A stretch of 64,000 bases of DNA from Sphaerolaimus hirsutus (lineage: Eukaryota; Nematoda; Chromadorea; Monhysterida; Sphaerolaimidae). Location: assembly GCA_964036195.1 (NCBI GenBank), contig OZ038452.1, positions 5,636,704 through 5,700,703 on the forward strand. Direction: 5' to 3'. This document shows positions 12,081 to 25,900 of this stretch, piece after piece. Within the stretch, counting starts at the first letter, position 1; every line of letters starts with the position of its first letter. The translations under genes were made by a program, and so were the position numbers. The notes below the pieces were generated by a model. The model worked only from the letters and a program-made list of their open reading frames with translations, did no database searches and was not told where the DNA came from.

Positions 12081-13331
12081 TGTCACCTAACACTTCAATA
12101 TTGAAGTTTTGTTTGTGCTCAAATGTTTTCAAGTGCCCGAAACTTTTCGAGGGGCCGATTTCGCCGCCTTTCAAGTGGTACAAAATGTTAGAAATATTCC
12201 CAGTTTACCAATCATTTGAAGCTCAGCTATTCATTTCTCATGGCATTTAGAACTTTCCTTGTCACAGAATGCGGAAATTTCAAATTGACAAAAAATTGTC
12301 ACCTGACAAACTGTGAAATTGGTACCTGATCTAAAATTAATAGATAGAAAGCGGTCGCGTAAATGCATTATTCTCATACATAAATAACTATTCTGGGTAG
12401 ACCAATTCTCCACGCTTCTAACATTTGCCAAATGTTAGCGTTATTTATAGCCCGTATCAATCACGCATAAGTGCCTCAGCGTCGGTTTGGGTGGATATAA
12501 ATCCCCCTCCCACCAAAATGTCGATTGAAGTGTATTACTTTACTGTAAAGTGCATACCGTATTTCCTCGAAATACCCCCCCTCGAAACCTTGAAGAATTG
12601 TATATCATTTTCCCCAGAAATACTACCTAATCAGGTGAAAAAAACATCTTTGATGTCTTGTAGAGTAAAAATTGGAGAAATACTGACTTTTATGTCTTAT
12701 GTGAGAAAAAATACCCGTTTTCCCTGGAAAATGTTATTTACCCACTTTTACGCAGTGTAAAAGTAAAACGTTTTTTAAAACAATACTTTTAAAAAGTCTT
12801 AACTTTACAATTTCCTTACCTACGCTGAGCAAAAACAAAATACATTACGTTTACGTTAATTCTGAAAAAGGTCAGTACAGTACCTAGTGGTACTTTCAAC
12901 AATACTGGTAAAGTGTTGATGTGACGGAAGGGAAGGTAGGAAGGGAACCACATTTTTTTAGTTCATTAAAGTTTTTTAAGACTAAACCCTCAGGGGTCAA
13001 TATAGCGATCGGACGGTTTGCTTATAGCAGAGCCTGTAGAATTTGCAGAGTTTATTCCGGAGCGCGTATTTACCGGTCGACCTAAGTTAGGTCCGGTGCC
13101 GCTACCCGTAAAATGTCTAATGTCATTGACGCGGCCCTGTGCCATTACGCATGTAAACCCATCACGCATGTAGAACCGGCACGCATTCAACTATACCCGG
13201 CATGCTGAAAATATTTATGCAATAAAACACATGACTTAGGGATTTTAAAGGTGAAAATCTATAAAAAGTATGAAAGTTAGTGACTTTGGGTGAAAATTAG
13301 GGTAACATTGCTCAAAAGCGCTCCAGATAGC

Positions 13332-13737
13332 TACCGTATTTCCTCGAAATACCCCCTTCCTCGAAATCCCCCCCTCAAAATGGGCACAATGAACTTATAA
13401 ACCCCCCCCTCGAAATACCCCCCCCCCCAATTTGTGTATAGAGAACGTAATGCGGTTTGTGATCCGGGAAACGCAGAACACATGTTAAAAACAGTGACTG
13501 CGTGATGTTAGAACCAGTTATATACTGTCTACGCACATATACGAGTCCATAGTGTGTTATAAATGGCAGTTTTTGTTGCGTTTTTCGACATTTGTGTACG
13601 TTTCAAACAACAGTTTAGTACTGGGATTTCGAAAAATTTCTGGCGAAATAATAACCCCCCCCTCTCGAAATACCCCCCTCAGAATTTCCACTCTGAAAAA
13701 ATAAACCACTCAGGGGATAATTTGAGGAAATACGGTA
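13332..13737. mobile_element. TACCGTATTTCCTCGAAATA inverted-repeat MITE
   Basis: Left end taccgtatttcctcgaaata and right end gaggaaatacggta are inverted. C-runs follow the left end (cccccttcc, cccccccc) and the element ends with the usual aggggataatttgagg. A conserved interior phrase (gcggtttgtgatccgggaaa, caatgactg-like) is shared with 14220-14300 and with the first 100 bases of the window. Confidence 0.65.
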
Positions 13738-13924
13738 GATAGCTAGGCAATTTGCAGGGGGGCTATTTAGAGGAAAGTAGCCAAAAATTGCCTCTGGGAT
13801 AGATAGATAGCTGGGCGGTTTGGGGTGGGGTTATCCGCCCTACTTTCTTACCCCTGCGGGTATAACGTGTCTATAATGGGTCTACATGCATAATGGATTT
13901 ACATGCGTAATAGGCCTGACCCAT

Positions 13925-14055
13925 TCACGCAATGTGTCAAAATCATGTAAAATGTCAAATTTTCTTTTTTACGGGTCATTTGACATTTTTCATGAGACTT
14001 TAATGTCTTACTTTGCATGACATTTACATTTCACTTCACAGGGTTTGGGAGCGGC
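13925..14055. mobile_element. Introner-family fragment
   Basis: It contains the family interior (gtgtcaaaatcatgtaaaatg, tgacatttttcatgag, gacatttacatttcac) and one recognisable end, acagggtttgggagcggcc. The other end is degraded and no clear CCWGG duplication remains. Confidence 0.45.
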
Positions 14056-14311
14056 CATGGAATTGAACTTGAGTACCTATATATTTTATGTATACCTACT
14101 ACTTTTCATGTCACTTGTTGTCCTGTCGTATATGTGACTGAATAATAATCCTTGTGCTTGGATTACCGTATTTCCTCGAAAGACCCCCCTTCAAAATGGC
14201 CCCTATAAATAATTGACTGTAAATGACAAAAGATGCGGTTTGTGATCCGGGCAATGCAGAACATACGTTAAACCAATGACTGTATTACGTTAGAACGCGG
14301 TTTGTACCATC

Positions 14312-14934
14312 TACCGTATTTCCTCGAAATACCCCCCGGGGGGTGATTGTTTCATAGTGGTCCCTAGAGGGGGGGGGGGTTAAACGAGGGGGGGGGGTAT
14401 TTCGAAGAGGGGGGTTATTATTTCACAAGAAAATTTTTGAAAACCAAGTACGAAATTGTCGTCTGAAACGTACGCAGACGTCGAAAAATGCAACAAAAAC
14501 CGCCATTTATAAGGTTCTGTAGACTAATATTAGTATGTAGATGATATTTATGTACACTGTTCTAACGTGACACCGACATTGTTTTAACGTGTGTTCTGCA
14601 GTACACAGAACACAAACTACAGTTATTGCCATGTACGTTCCCTTTCCACTCAATTTGGGGGGGGGGGTATTTCGAGGGGGGGGGTGATTGTTTCATAGTG
14701 GTCCCGAGAGGGGGGGGTCAAACGAGGGGGGGGGGGGTATTTCGAGGGGGGGGGTATTTCGAGGAAATACGGTACATATTTACTTCCAAAAGTCTATAGA
14801 CTCTTATATTTACGTTACAAGCAACCAGTATGTAGTATGTAGAGTTCAAGAAAATTCTGTCGAAGTAATAACCCCCCTCAATATTTCCACTATGAAAAAA
14901 TAAACCCCTGGGGGAAATTCCAGAAAATACGGTA
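14312..14934. mobile_element. TACCGTATTTCCTCG MITE cluster with long G-runs
   Basis: It starts taccgtatttcctcgaaata and ends cagaaaatacggta, with another internal end (gaggaaatacggta) near 14774. This suggests one copy inserted in another. Runs of 9-13 G occur at several places (14371-14400, 14657-14757). No credible coding sequence. Confidence 0.55.
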
Positions 14935-15004
14935 AGTCAAACGGCTTGTTGCCGGGGTAGTCGCTCCATAACACGTTGGACGCGTACACGTAATGCTACG
15001 ATTA

Positions 15005-15430
15005 CAGCTCGACGTAAAATTCCAGCGTAAAATTCCATCGCAAAATTGATTACATGAAAGTGGATGATGATACAGTTCTGCAATTTTTCATGAACAATAT
15101 GTTTATCAATACCTTCATTGTGTCCCAGAGTCATCGTCCACGGTCACTGCTATTTGATTGTGAAAATTCAAAAATTTCGATTTTACGTTGAAATTTGAAA
15201 TTTCAAAAGCGTAGAATTGATTTTTCTTCAGCTGGCGTAAAATTGCAGCGTAAAATCGAAAGTTTTGAATTTTCAGAATCAAATAGAAGTGACCGTGGAC
15301 AATGACCCTTGGTCACAATGAAGGTAATTATAAACATATTGTCCATGAAAAAATGCAGACCTGTGTCATCATCCACTTTCATGTGATAAATTTTGCGATG
15401 GAATTTTACGCTGGAATTTTACGTCGAGCT
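15005..15430. repeat. Foldback repeat with gctcgacgtaaaattccagc arms
   Basis: The left arm around 15007-15130 (agctcgacgtaaaattccag, gtggatgatgatacag, catgaacaatatg, ccttcattgtg) is mirrored by the right arm around 15300-15432 (cacaatgaagg, catattgtccatg, catcatccac, ctggaattttacgtcgagct). A central spacer lies between. It is a palindromic element with no coding potential. Confidence 0.65.
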
Positions 15431-16035
15431 CAAGCATAAAGAACAATTTGGCGGTTCATAGAACATTCTTTCGTTAAAATAGTTACCTACAAAGTTAAAT
15501 GAAGAACAATGATAGAAATGATAAACATACAGATGAGCGATGCACACGAGTCGCCCACCCCCCCAAAATGTCATGATAACTTTGAAATAAAAATAAGAAA
15601 GGATTGTTACTGAACCTTTGACATTTGAAAAAATTGTATGACGTTTTGCATGGCATTACGACACTTTACATGACACTTTATAGGGTGACTGCCACAAGAC
15701 AAATATTTACAATGAAAGTCGACAAGGTATTCCTTTTTCAGTCCGGTTAAAATGCCCTAACAAAGACGCAGGCTTATGGCTCCAAAACGTTAGCCTTAAA
15801 ACCGCAAAACCGCACATTTGCCTATGATAATTAGAAAATGCAATTACCTAAATATGTGTGTCTGTTCACTTTTCATTTCATGGTGCAGACACTTTTTCAG
15901 GGTTCCGAAACATTTATCGGGAACTCAAATGTTAATGAAGTTAATTCATCCATTTGAATCGTTCACTTTTAGAAGTAAAAAGTGGCAAAAGTGAGTTAAT
16001 TCCAATTCAAATACCTAGTCAAAATTGAGTTAAAA

Positions 16036-16467
16036 TACCGTATTTACTCGAATAATTCCCCCGGGGAATTATTTTTTCCTCAGACATTTTTGAGGGGGAA
16101 CAATTCAAGGGGGGGGATTATTCAAGTGGGGGAATTATTATTTCCTCAAAATTTTCAGGTATGTTTTCATCACACTATACATACACATGTACGTTCAATT
16201 TCCATTGGTAATGCACATTGCATTGCATCTTTACACACCGGACGTGCTGCATTTGTATTTATTCGATGAATTAGTCCAGGCACAGCTTTTTTGCTTGGTT
16301 TCACTTCATTGATTGTTAAAAAAAATGTATGTGCATTATCTATCCTCTCATGGGGGGGGGATTATTCAAGTGTGGGAATTATTTTTTTCCCCACTTGTCT
16401 AGCAGGGAGGAATTATTCGAGAGTGGGAATTATCCAAGTGGGGGGAATTATTCGAGTAAATACGGTA
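16036..16467. mobile_element. TACCGTATTTACTCGAATAA inverted-repeat MITE
   Basis: Left end taccgtatttactcgaataa and right end ttattcgagtaaatacggta are inverted. This subfamily has TTACTCGAATAA where most others have TTCCTCGAAATA. C-runs lie near the left end and G-runs near the right. No coding sequence. Confidence 0.7.
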
Positions 16468-16892
16468 AGCAGAAAATTGATCTAGGCATGACTGTATGAC
16501 ACTGCCCACTATTTGACGATTTTCCATTACATTTTTACTCAACTTTTTAACATATTTGTATACCTATTTGTCCCAGTGTTGAGAATTTGAACTGCAAAAT
16601 GTGACACCTTTGCGGTGTTTTTGTGACAAGATTAAAGCGAGAGGGCAGTGTGTCCATTCTCGCAATGAAAAATGAGATGAATGTCAATATGTTCATGTTG
16701 GACACTGATTTCAAGTCAAAAATATGTCCAAAATACCTATGCCTACACTCTACACTTTGCCTATAAACCCATTTGTCCAATAAGCGTACAGTTGACAATT
16801 CATTCTGGTGAAATCAAATATATTTGAAACATTATCTAGTCGGTTTCGGACATATCGGCTGTCAAGTGTCAAACTGTCAACTACCTACCTAG

Positions 16893-17154
16893 TATACTCG
16901 ACGGACCGCATGCTATGCATTTTTTTGAAGGAAACACTCCATCATGACGTCATCTTTGATAAAATAAAAGTATTCCAGCAAAAAAAGAAAAACCATTTCA
17001 GGAAGAAAAATTCGTTGCTTCTACGCGACTCCGCCTTTTTCTTTTTAAAATATTTTTCTTTTTTGTAAAATTGCATACATAAGTATCCTGCTCGCGCGTT
17101 TTCGACTAAGACATAAATAAATTTGGGCGAATACTTTGCGGTCCGCCGAGTATA
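16893..17154. mobile_element. TATACTCGGCGGACCGCA-ended MITE, near-intact copy
   Basis: Left end tatactcgacggaccgcatg and right end actttgcggtccgccgagta are inverted. The interior contains gaaggaaacactccatcatg and gaaaaaccatttcaggaag. Related copies or subfamilies occur at 27868-28058, 31557-31731, 47017-47206, 61540-61735 and, with a nested insertion, 49352-50463. Confidence 0.7.
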
Positions 17155-18499
17155 CGTAAAAAGCGCCATTGTCCTGTTTTCTCAAACTTCACAAATTCCG
17201 TCCACAAGAAATCATTTAGAAATTCTCATTTCAAATCAATCATCAAGTTTCAAATATTCATACCTATACCTTTCCCAAAATATACTATCTTATAGCTACT
17301 ACATAAAAATACATTCAGTTCAAAACTCATTATATGCATTTATTTATCTACCAGTGCGCTGAGGTATTTCATTACATATTTAAACACTGTTCTATGGTTC
17401 CATATGTAGTTTTCCCAACAACAATGACTTTCAGGTGACTGGGCGGAGATAAGCCCCGCCCCCTTGAATAATCCCCCCCGATGTTTTTTTCTTTTTGTTT
17501 TCTTCCACTTAACCTCCCTCCTTCAAATTACTCCCAATTACTATTTATCCTGCGACGAAAAATATATCCCGGGAAGCTTATTCAAAAATATACGGTAAAA
17601 ATATTCAAAAGGTATACAGGTATAACACCTACGTAGGTAAATACAGGCATTATGTAAGCCCGCAGTGTTCCGCACATTTTTATAATCATTGTCTCATTTT
17701 ATCACCCATTAGGCGGCAGTTGAAATGGTTAAATTGCTACCGAACATTTCCGCAGAACCAGGTGCCAGGTTCGATTTGGGGCGTAGGGCGCAGTGTAAGG
17801 TGTAAAGTGTAAGGTGTTCGGCGCTTTACCTACGTCTATGTAGGTACTGATGGAAAAGGCTCCAAAAAGTGATTAATATTCAAGGTGGTTTTTTCTAAAC
17901 TGTTTCCAGGTTAAAAAAAATTCCTGAGTATTGTTTTCGAATTTGTTAGAATACTTTTCAGTGTTGGTTATACTTTATTCATAATTTACGAATTTTATCA
18001 GACCTTATTAATTAGACCGAATTTTATTAATCTTAATTTTTTGGATAATCCTTAAAAAAAAACAACGAGAAAACAATTTCAAATTTTGTTTCCCATGGTC
18101 ACATCACGTGCACCTTATTTCCCAATTGGATCGGGCCCCAGCGACACTCCATTCCCACTTTAATCGCAGTTCGAAACGCTGCGCTATAAGTCGTGAGGGT
18201 GTGCAAGCACTTTCCGGAAATTTGATTAGGATACAGCTTTTCAAGCCTCAATGTAGTGCAGTGGTTTTAGCGCGCCGCCCCGAGTCTGTTCCGTTTTGTG
18301 GCAGTGGGAACTTGGCGGGATATATCTTATCAAATGTTGAGTTTTAGTGTTGTGTTTTTTTAAATTAAACCCGCTTCCCATCATAGAGTTTTCTATATTT
18401 TGATGAACAAAGATCGGAAAAATAAAGTTTTGATACCTATTTTTATTACGGTAGATATCATTTTTGAGGGCGTCGATGCCACAAAAGTGTCGATGCTGA

Positions 18500-19010
18500 A
18501 GTGTCAAAAGTCATGTAAAATGGTCTGTAAAATGGTAAACGTAAACTTACATTTTACATGACTTTTGACACTGTGCATGACATTTGACATTTTACAGGGT
18601 ACAGTGGCGAGTGGCCTGCATCAAATATTTTCTATCGTATCGGGTAACAAATTCGGATCAAACTTGGAACACTTCAAGTCGAATTTCAATGAAGTAAAAT
18701 ATTTTAAAACATATCGAATACTTATCCCGAACGTGCTACCAATCTAACCCTACCGTTATGTACGCATTCACTAAAGTGTTAAGAAGACCCGATGTTCTAA
18801 ATACCTAAATATGTACTCCTGGGGGCAGTCCCAGATCCTGTAAAATGTCATGTAAAGTGTCTAAAGTCATGTAAAATGTAAACTTACGTTTGTCATTTTA
18901 CAGAGCGTTGACATGACTTTTGACACCAAGTCTGACATTTGACATTTTACAGGGGATTTTACATGACTTTTGAGACTTTGCATGACATTTTACACCTTAC
19001 ATGGGTTTTT
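18500..19010. mobile_element. Two degraded introner-family copies
   Basis: The first (18500-18602) has gtcatgtaaaatggtctgta ... gacattttacaggg. The second starts cagtcccagatcctgtaaaa (18827) after cctggggg, shows a nested internal acagagcg block, and ends near aaattggcac (about 19015). The ends are diverged and no gene is seen nearby. Confidence 0.5.
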
Positions 19011-19149
19011 AAATGTCTGAAATTGGCACATCTATGGCCGAAATTTAAGGTACACTTGAAGCGTGTGCGTTATGGGCAAAACGAGCAATACCACTGGATT
19101 TCCGTGCAGAATGCGCCGGAAGAGTTTTTACATTTATGCAGGAAGTACT

Positions 19150-19335
19150 CGAGGCTAGCGATGGAAACGCGCCAAAAAATGGCGCCAGCGCCATGGCGCC
19201 ATACCAATACTAGCCTAGACTGTGCTGAAAAAGCCACGGCGCGTTTTAGAGATCTAGCGCCAAATTTTAAACGGGCCATCGGAAAATATCGCTGAGCTCT
19301 GGCGAATTTTCTGCGCCACGGAAATATGGCAATGC
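19150..19335. repeat. GCGCC-palindrome family copy
   Basis: gcgatggaaacgcgccaaaa, gcgccagcgccatggcgcca and gcgccaaattttaaacg form a compact GC-rich, self-complementary stretch. The overlapping 118- and 107-codon frames on opposite strands are explained by this palindrome, so no gene is called. Confidence 0.5.
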
Positions 19336-19899
19336 CCAAATAGCAATGCCCGAGGTGCCGCGATTTCGCGTTTCTATCAGACACTTTGAACACGTGTGTG
19401 TGTTTTTCGGTGGAACCACATTTTCTACTGGAATATGTAAATACTAGCTGGAACCTTCGGTCCGGTTCCGCAGTATCCTACGCTTTTATATTTACATGCA
19501 AACGGACATTTTTCACATACATCGAATATCAATCGAATATCATTGAATCGTTTAGTTGGGAAGAGATTGGGATTCGGGCTTGCGAAATTTTACTTTTTTT
19601 GTTTTGAGCAAAAGAATTCACTGTAAAATATAAGATAGTGAAGTATGTGCAGTAAGGCTGGATGGGTGTGAAGCTGATCAGTCTCTGTGAAGACAGTTAC
19701 ACCAGAGTTGTGAAAATACCGGTATTTTTGGAAAGTGTAAGTGTAAGTGTAAATACACTTTCCAAATTTTGAGTATGGATACTGTAAGCGTAAGGTATTT
19801 TTTAAATACCTAGGAAAGTGTAAAAAAAGTGTAAAAATTTTTATAGAAAGAGCTCTCACTGTTGAGTATCAGAAACCCCACTGTTTTCACCTTTAGATC

Positions 19900-22060
19900 A
19901 ATTTATTTATCATTTTCATGCATTATTTCACATTTTACTGCTATATGAACAGCCATATGAAACATTTCAGACTGTGTAAGGTAAAATTGTAAATTTTTTC
20001 TTTTCTAAGAATAACTTCATAATTCATTGACTAATTAATAAATCATTTTTTCTTTTATACTAATTTTGCTAGTTAATAATTTTTTTGAAAACCCCATTTT
20101 TACTCTGAATTTACTACTGTAGGAAGCTTGATATTACTCATGTCGATGTCATGCGAAAGCTATATAGAAATATGGCTGAGTAATCCTAATTCCCTGATGC
20201 ATGGAACACTTTGATTGATCCATGACATCTTGGACAGAAGTGTGTTGATTGTAAAACAGCCACTGGAGAATTGATACGCATGATATTTGATCATGTGATC
20301 TAATTTGACCTTGTGACAAAAGTGACATTCCCTAGATGAAATTGTGTTGTTACATACAATGTGTGTGATTGGATAAGCGCATGATGTGCACCTGGGGAAT
20401 TGACTGGATAAATCATATGACTTGTTCTATATTAGGTGAGATGAAAAATCAATAAGTCAGTTGAAGAGTCTGGCTAGTCTAGGGAGTCGAGAAATGCATA
20501 ATTTTGAAAGGAGAAACCAAAATTATCAGATTTCTTATCATGATTAGAGGCATGAATTTGAAGTTCCAGTTCTGACGCATGTTTTGCATGCGTCAGTTAA
20601 AGTCATGAAATCGAGAGAAATGACCAAGGAACTTAAATATGTAGGATGTGTTTATGAGAATGGAAAACTTCTTGTAATTTTCCATAAAATCCGTAATCAT
20701 GGATTTATATTTAGATTCGAAAATTCCCCATGAATCCACCCAAGCTCATAAAGAAATGAATCATCTGAAATGATTTAAAAGTGATTCATAATTTATCATA
20801 TTATACACGCTACTTATTAAAGCCTCATGTGTTACTATATAAATTATGAACGACTCTAAATTAAGAAAATAGCTAAAAACTAAATCATTTAAAAATGACT
20901 GTCTCAATCCTGAATTGTAGCAGAATCAACTCCAGTTTACATTCCTAATTATGAATTAGTCCTTTTCCACAATGTCTCATATTTTTATTCAATACCTTAT
21001 GAAGTGGTAGCAATATATTCCTGATTCAACCAGTGAGAAAGTATGATAGTATGCTTCAAGTATATTTAGCAATGAGTTGCTGAACAGTGGGAAATTAGGA
21101 TTGAGCATGAATTTGTCATGCAACGATAGCATCCTATCTCTAAGGAAAAAGTCAAACCCTTAATTGCAAATTTCCATGCAAAAATGAGAAAGTATTATAA
21201 GAATACTTCCCCCAGTGAGAACTGTATGTGGGATCACCCCGTATGGTCCAGTTGTGATATGACATCTCCTTGAGATTAGATAGAGGATGTTCAGTGATAA
21301 CCACGTAGACCAGTATGAATGAGGTCACCTGTGTCGAACAAGGCTTGTAGAAAAATAGTCAAGAAGTCCAAAAAATAAAACACTAGCTAGTGAAATGTCA
21401 TTTGAGTCACTGATGTCAGTAAGATTATAAAAATTGACAAATTAGAATCAAAATACCATGCATGAAGATAAAGGATTACAAAGCTATGAATACAAGTGAA
21501 AGCTAGAGCATGACATCCAATTATTGCTAAATTGAAGATCTTTTAGCTAACATTGATTGTATTTATGTGCTAAATAGTGATATGACCTAAAACTGCAGTA
21601 GTAAGTTAAACAGCAGCCATTTGTTTTGATTTGATGACCCTTAATAAACCCCTTAGCTTGCTTTGATAATTAAGACCAGTAATTAATTAGTCACAAAATG
21701 GAGTTAATCGCATTTTCTCACTCAAGACCTCGATAACAAAAATAGAAGTAGTTGTCTTCTCAAAATCAACTTTACAACTGTAACAAATTTAGTGGTATGA
21801 AGTTGCGTAATAATGGCATGTTTTCAGTGTTGATATTTTACTGATTAAGCTATGTGATACACACTGTTTAAATACAAGAATGGACATACAGCAATAATGT
21901 CAATGCAAAAGCCAGTGTCCAGCAGGTGAAATTGATCTTGTCCTCTTTACAAAGTATGATGAAACTGTAGAATACCATGAGTACTGATCAAAGGTTGGAG
22001 CTGGTGCACATTTGTACATTTGCCATATTTTCTACATTCAATGCATAACTGCATGTGTGC
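19900..22060. other. AT-rich stretch with no gene and few recognisable repeats
   Basis: About 2 kb without G-runs, without the MITE ends common elsewhere, and without an open frame above about 60 codons on either strand. Many evenly spread stops (tga, taa) make coding unlikely. It may be old unique sequence or a very decayed element; nothing in it can be named. Confidence 0.5.
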
Positions 22061-22139
22061 ACTGTGCAGTTATTTTTTGTACATGACCCTGTTTTATGCT
22101 TCCTCAAATGCTTCAAACAGGGCCATCTGAAAGAAAAAA

Positions 22140-22290
22140 ATACACTTTCCGTATCCGGGTATTTTGCCCAGGAAAGTGTAAAAAAAGTGTACGGGTATTT
22201 TATGAAAGTGTAAGTGTAAGGGTAAATATAAATACCCATTTACACGGGTATTTTGGGTTACACAAATGGGTAAATACACTTTCGCATCTC
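22140..22290. repeat. agtgtaagtgtaaatacac repeat
   Basis: The phrases acactttccgtatccgggta, gggtattttatgaaagtgta and agggtaaatataaatacc form short internal inverted repeats. The same unit occurs at 19730-19830. Overlapping frames on both strands are its shadow. Confidence 0.45.
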
Positions 22291-22915
22291 TGAGTTACAC
22301 AGGCTTCCAAACGCTTCATGTGATTTGAGGTGAGATGTAAAATACCTATTATCATAAAAAGACAAAATTTGTGAAGGGCATTTCACAAACCATCGCAGCA
22401 TATCGCATTTACTCGGATAATCTCTCCTTGAATTGACTTCCACTTGAATTAACCCCCACTCAAAACTTGCATAATTACCCCCTGGAGGTATTTCGAGGGA
22501 ATATGGTACTTTGCATGGTTCATGAAGCATCTGGAGGAACGCTGAAGTGTCTTCATGCTGACATTGCATATCTGTGTAAAATCATGCCCCCATTTTTACT
22601 GTGATTTTGCCGATGGAAACCTATAATTTGGATACATCTGGATACCTCAACAAAAGTGACAAATGGAATGCATTCCACTGCACACTGCATGCATTTTTTG
22701 ATATACTCGGCGGACCGCATGCTATGCATTTTTCTTAAGGAAACACTCCATCATGATGTCATCCTTGAAAAATTACAATAATTCCAGCAACAAAAAAAGG
22801 AGCCGTGTTAAAAAATGGGCACTTTAATTTTCACAGGCCAATTTCGCAGCATGACAATTACTACAATAATTTCAACATTTGAGCGACCGTACATTCGCCA
22901 GTCTCTATCAAAATA

Positions 22916-25900
22916 ATGCAAAATGAAATGGATTATGATTATGTTGCATATAATCCAGGGATAAATTCTAGCGGCAATGTGAATGTGGCTTCAAATGACG
23001 TGACTTTGAATGAGGAATGTCCTTATGAACGGATGCCGATATTGGAGCAACAATTTTGGATTATTACTGTAGCTGGTTGGTCGACTTTGAAGTTGACCGA
23101 TTTTTTTAATCGATTTATTTTGAATTTTTGAAGCCCTGCTTGAATACACCCCCATTAGTCAGTGGGATTTTTTATAATGATAGTGTCTTCAAGTCAAAAG
23201 CATCCTCGAAATACCCGCAGGGGGTTTATTTTTTCACGGTGGAAATTTTGAGTGGGGTATCTCGAGGAAATACGGTAACTCCCCAATAGTGATATAAAAG
23301 TGCCATGGCGTTGGCGCCTGGAGCTGGCGCCAACGAAAAAAGCACCATGGCGCTTTCGTTGCTTGGCGCCATTTTTATTTCGCTGTTGGAAAAGCGCCAC
23401 TATTTACATTCCAGAGCCAGCTGACTTGTCCTGGGACTAGTGATGTAAAAGCGCCATGGCGCTGGCGCCTGGCGCTAGCGCCAAACCAAAAAGCGCCATG
23501 GCGCTTTTGGCGCTTGGCGCCTTTTTGCCGTGGCGCCATTGGCGCTTGGCGCCGAGACCTCCAAAAGCGCCATGGCGCTTTTGGCGCTTGGCGCTATAAT
23601 GCCGTGGCGCCATTGGCGCTTGGCGCTCACAGTTTAAAAAGCGCCAAAAAAGCGCCATACCATCTGTGTACGTTTTCGATAGGTGGCATCAAAAATGCCA
23701 TCAAAATATGTGATGATTGCTTTTTTGTTCCATCCAATTCTTCCATCACCTAACACTTGTGGTTCACACATCCAAATTTCATTGATATAAATATAAATGG
23801 CACAACTTCACTTGCTTCACTAAGCTACTGAAACTTTCTGCATTCAGAAAAAAAACTACCTATATAGCTTGCTGAATGTACACTTTACAATCTACCTAAC
23901 TATCATCTCACATTTATTATTCAGACAATCCGTTGAATAACACTCACTGAATAACTCCCCTTGTTGACCAACTGATAAAAAATACCCCCCTTGAATAACT
24001 CCCCCATCTGGGTATTTGATATGTACATATATCCATCAATGATTTAAATTCCGAGGAAGACCAATTTTTGCATGGATACCTTGTTTTTGTTGTTGTTGAA
24101 CTATAAAATACCCGGATTACATGAGTTTAGGGAATGCATTCATACAATGAACAACGTGCAAGTTCCGAGGGCAAAACTTCTGATGAAAACATTACTCCCC
24201 TAGGGTCTTATTTGAGGATATACTATACAGTACTTGCATTCACTGCGAGTAAATGTTTTGCACAAATTTTCAGGCAGCTTCATTCGTAAAGTAGAGGAAC
24301 AGCTTTGTGAATTTGGCATCCAGATATTGATGTACATGGCTAATTAAAAATCGACCGAAAAATTTTTGGCGCTGGCGCTATTGGCGCTTGGCGCTATAGT
24401 CCTCTGGCGCCATTGGCGCTTGGCGCTACGTTCTGGAAAAGCGCCATGGCGCTTTTGACGCTTGGCGCTAAAATCGTGTGGCGCCATTGGCGCTTGGCGC
24501 CGCAATGCGAAAAGCGCCATGGCGCTTTTGGCGCTTGGCGCCAAAACTCTGGCGCTTTTTACATCACTACCTGGGACCACTTATAGACCCTGTAAAATAT
24601 CAAATGTCAGACAAATTGTCTAAAGTCGTGTAAAATGCGATGTAAAATGTCAACTGTTATATATAGTGTCAAAAACAGTGTAAAATGTCATGAAAAGTGT
24701 CAAATGTCCATTAAAATAGAACATTTGCCATTTGACATTGCATTTTACATGACTTTTGACATTTTAGGGAATTTTACAGTGTCTGGGAAGGATGCGGTTT
24801 CGAATTTATAATATAAAAAAATTACAAAAAATACTTTTTCTTGCTCACAGGTATCACATGTTGCCTTGCGGGTATAGTATTGAATTGTTTCGTCCTGTAC
24901 ATTCTACTGGCCAAATTGAAATCGAAATACACGACTGACAAACTTTACTTGGTTTTGCTGGCTGCACTCGATTTGTGCGTCGAATCGTCATATATGCTCA
25001 CGTTTCCGATCGGTTCGTTTTTTTTAACTTATGTTTGCTTTGGTTTTTGTTTCTAAAACATCGGCCGTTCACGTGACATAAATTATTTACACATAAAACA
25101 CCAAGTGATGTTGCATATTTTATTTTTGCATTCTTTTTAATAAATATTTTTGCATTCTTTTTTATAAATATTTTTGCATTCTTTTTTTCAGGTATTTACG
25201 CGGAGTACATGGAGGAGGTGGAACTTTACAAATTCTGGTTGCAATATATAAAATATGTGTATACTGTGGCAAAAATGCTGATGACAGTTTCCAGCTACGT
25301 TATCGGTAAGAATTGGAAAAAAATTTAAAATTCGGCCGTAATTTTTGCCGTGACACTGCAAAAAATAGGTTGTTGAAGTGTGAAGCCGCTTTCACACGCT
25401 TCACGGAATTAGAAGTGAAGTGTCTTCCACGCGCTTCACCTCTCATCACGAGGGTCAAAATTCGTGAAGCGCACTTCACGAGCCATCGCGGCATAATTTG
25501 CATATTCTTGAAGTGCCGTGAAGCGTCTGAGACTCAGTGAAGTGGCTTCACGCTGACGCTGCGAAGTGCGCACCATGGTGAAGACAGTTCACCGCGCATC
25601 ACACACCCATTTTTTGCTGTGTGAGTTATCCGGAAAGCTGAAATTTTCGTGTTCAGTTGACTCCTGTCCAGGGTTGGTTTTATAAAAATTCATTTTAGTA
25701 AAATTGTATAAAAATTGTATAAAAATTTTATTTTATTTTTATTTTATTCTTGTTTCATTTTATTTTATTTTATTCCCAAAAGTCATTAATAAAATAAAAT
25801 GACACATTTTACAAAATTTTTACAAAAATTGTAAAAAAATTTTACAAAAAATCAGAAACATGCATGCAAGGCCAGAAAAATGTTATAATTAGACCTATAC

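Noticed and set aside
11712..12183. Reverse-strand frames of 110-146 codons with five-residue repeats
   Set aside because: They are an artefact of the 15-bp tandem repeat, whose period is a multiple of three; no flanking coding signals.
18231..18310. Second tRNA-like sequence (tgtagtgcagtggttttagc)
   Set aside because: An A-box-like stretch is present but no B box or foldable arms follow.
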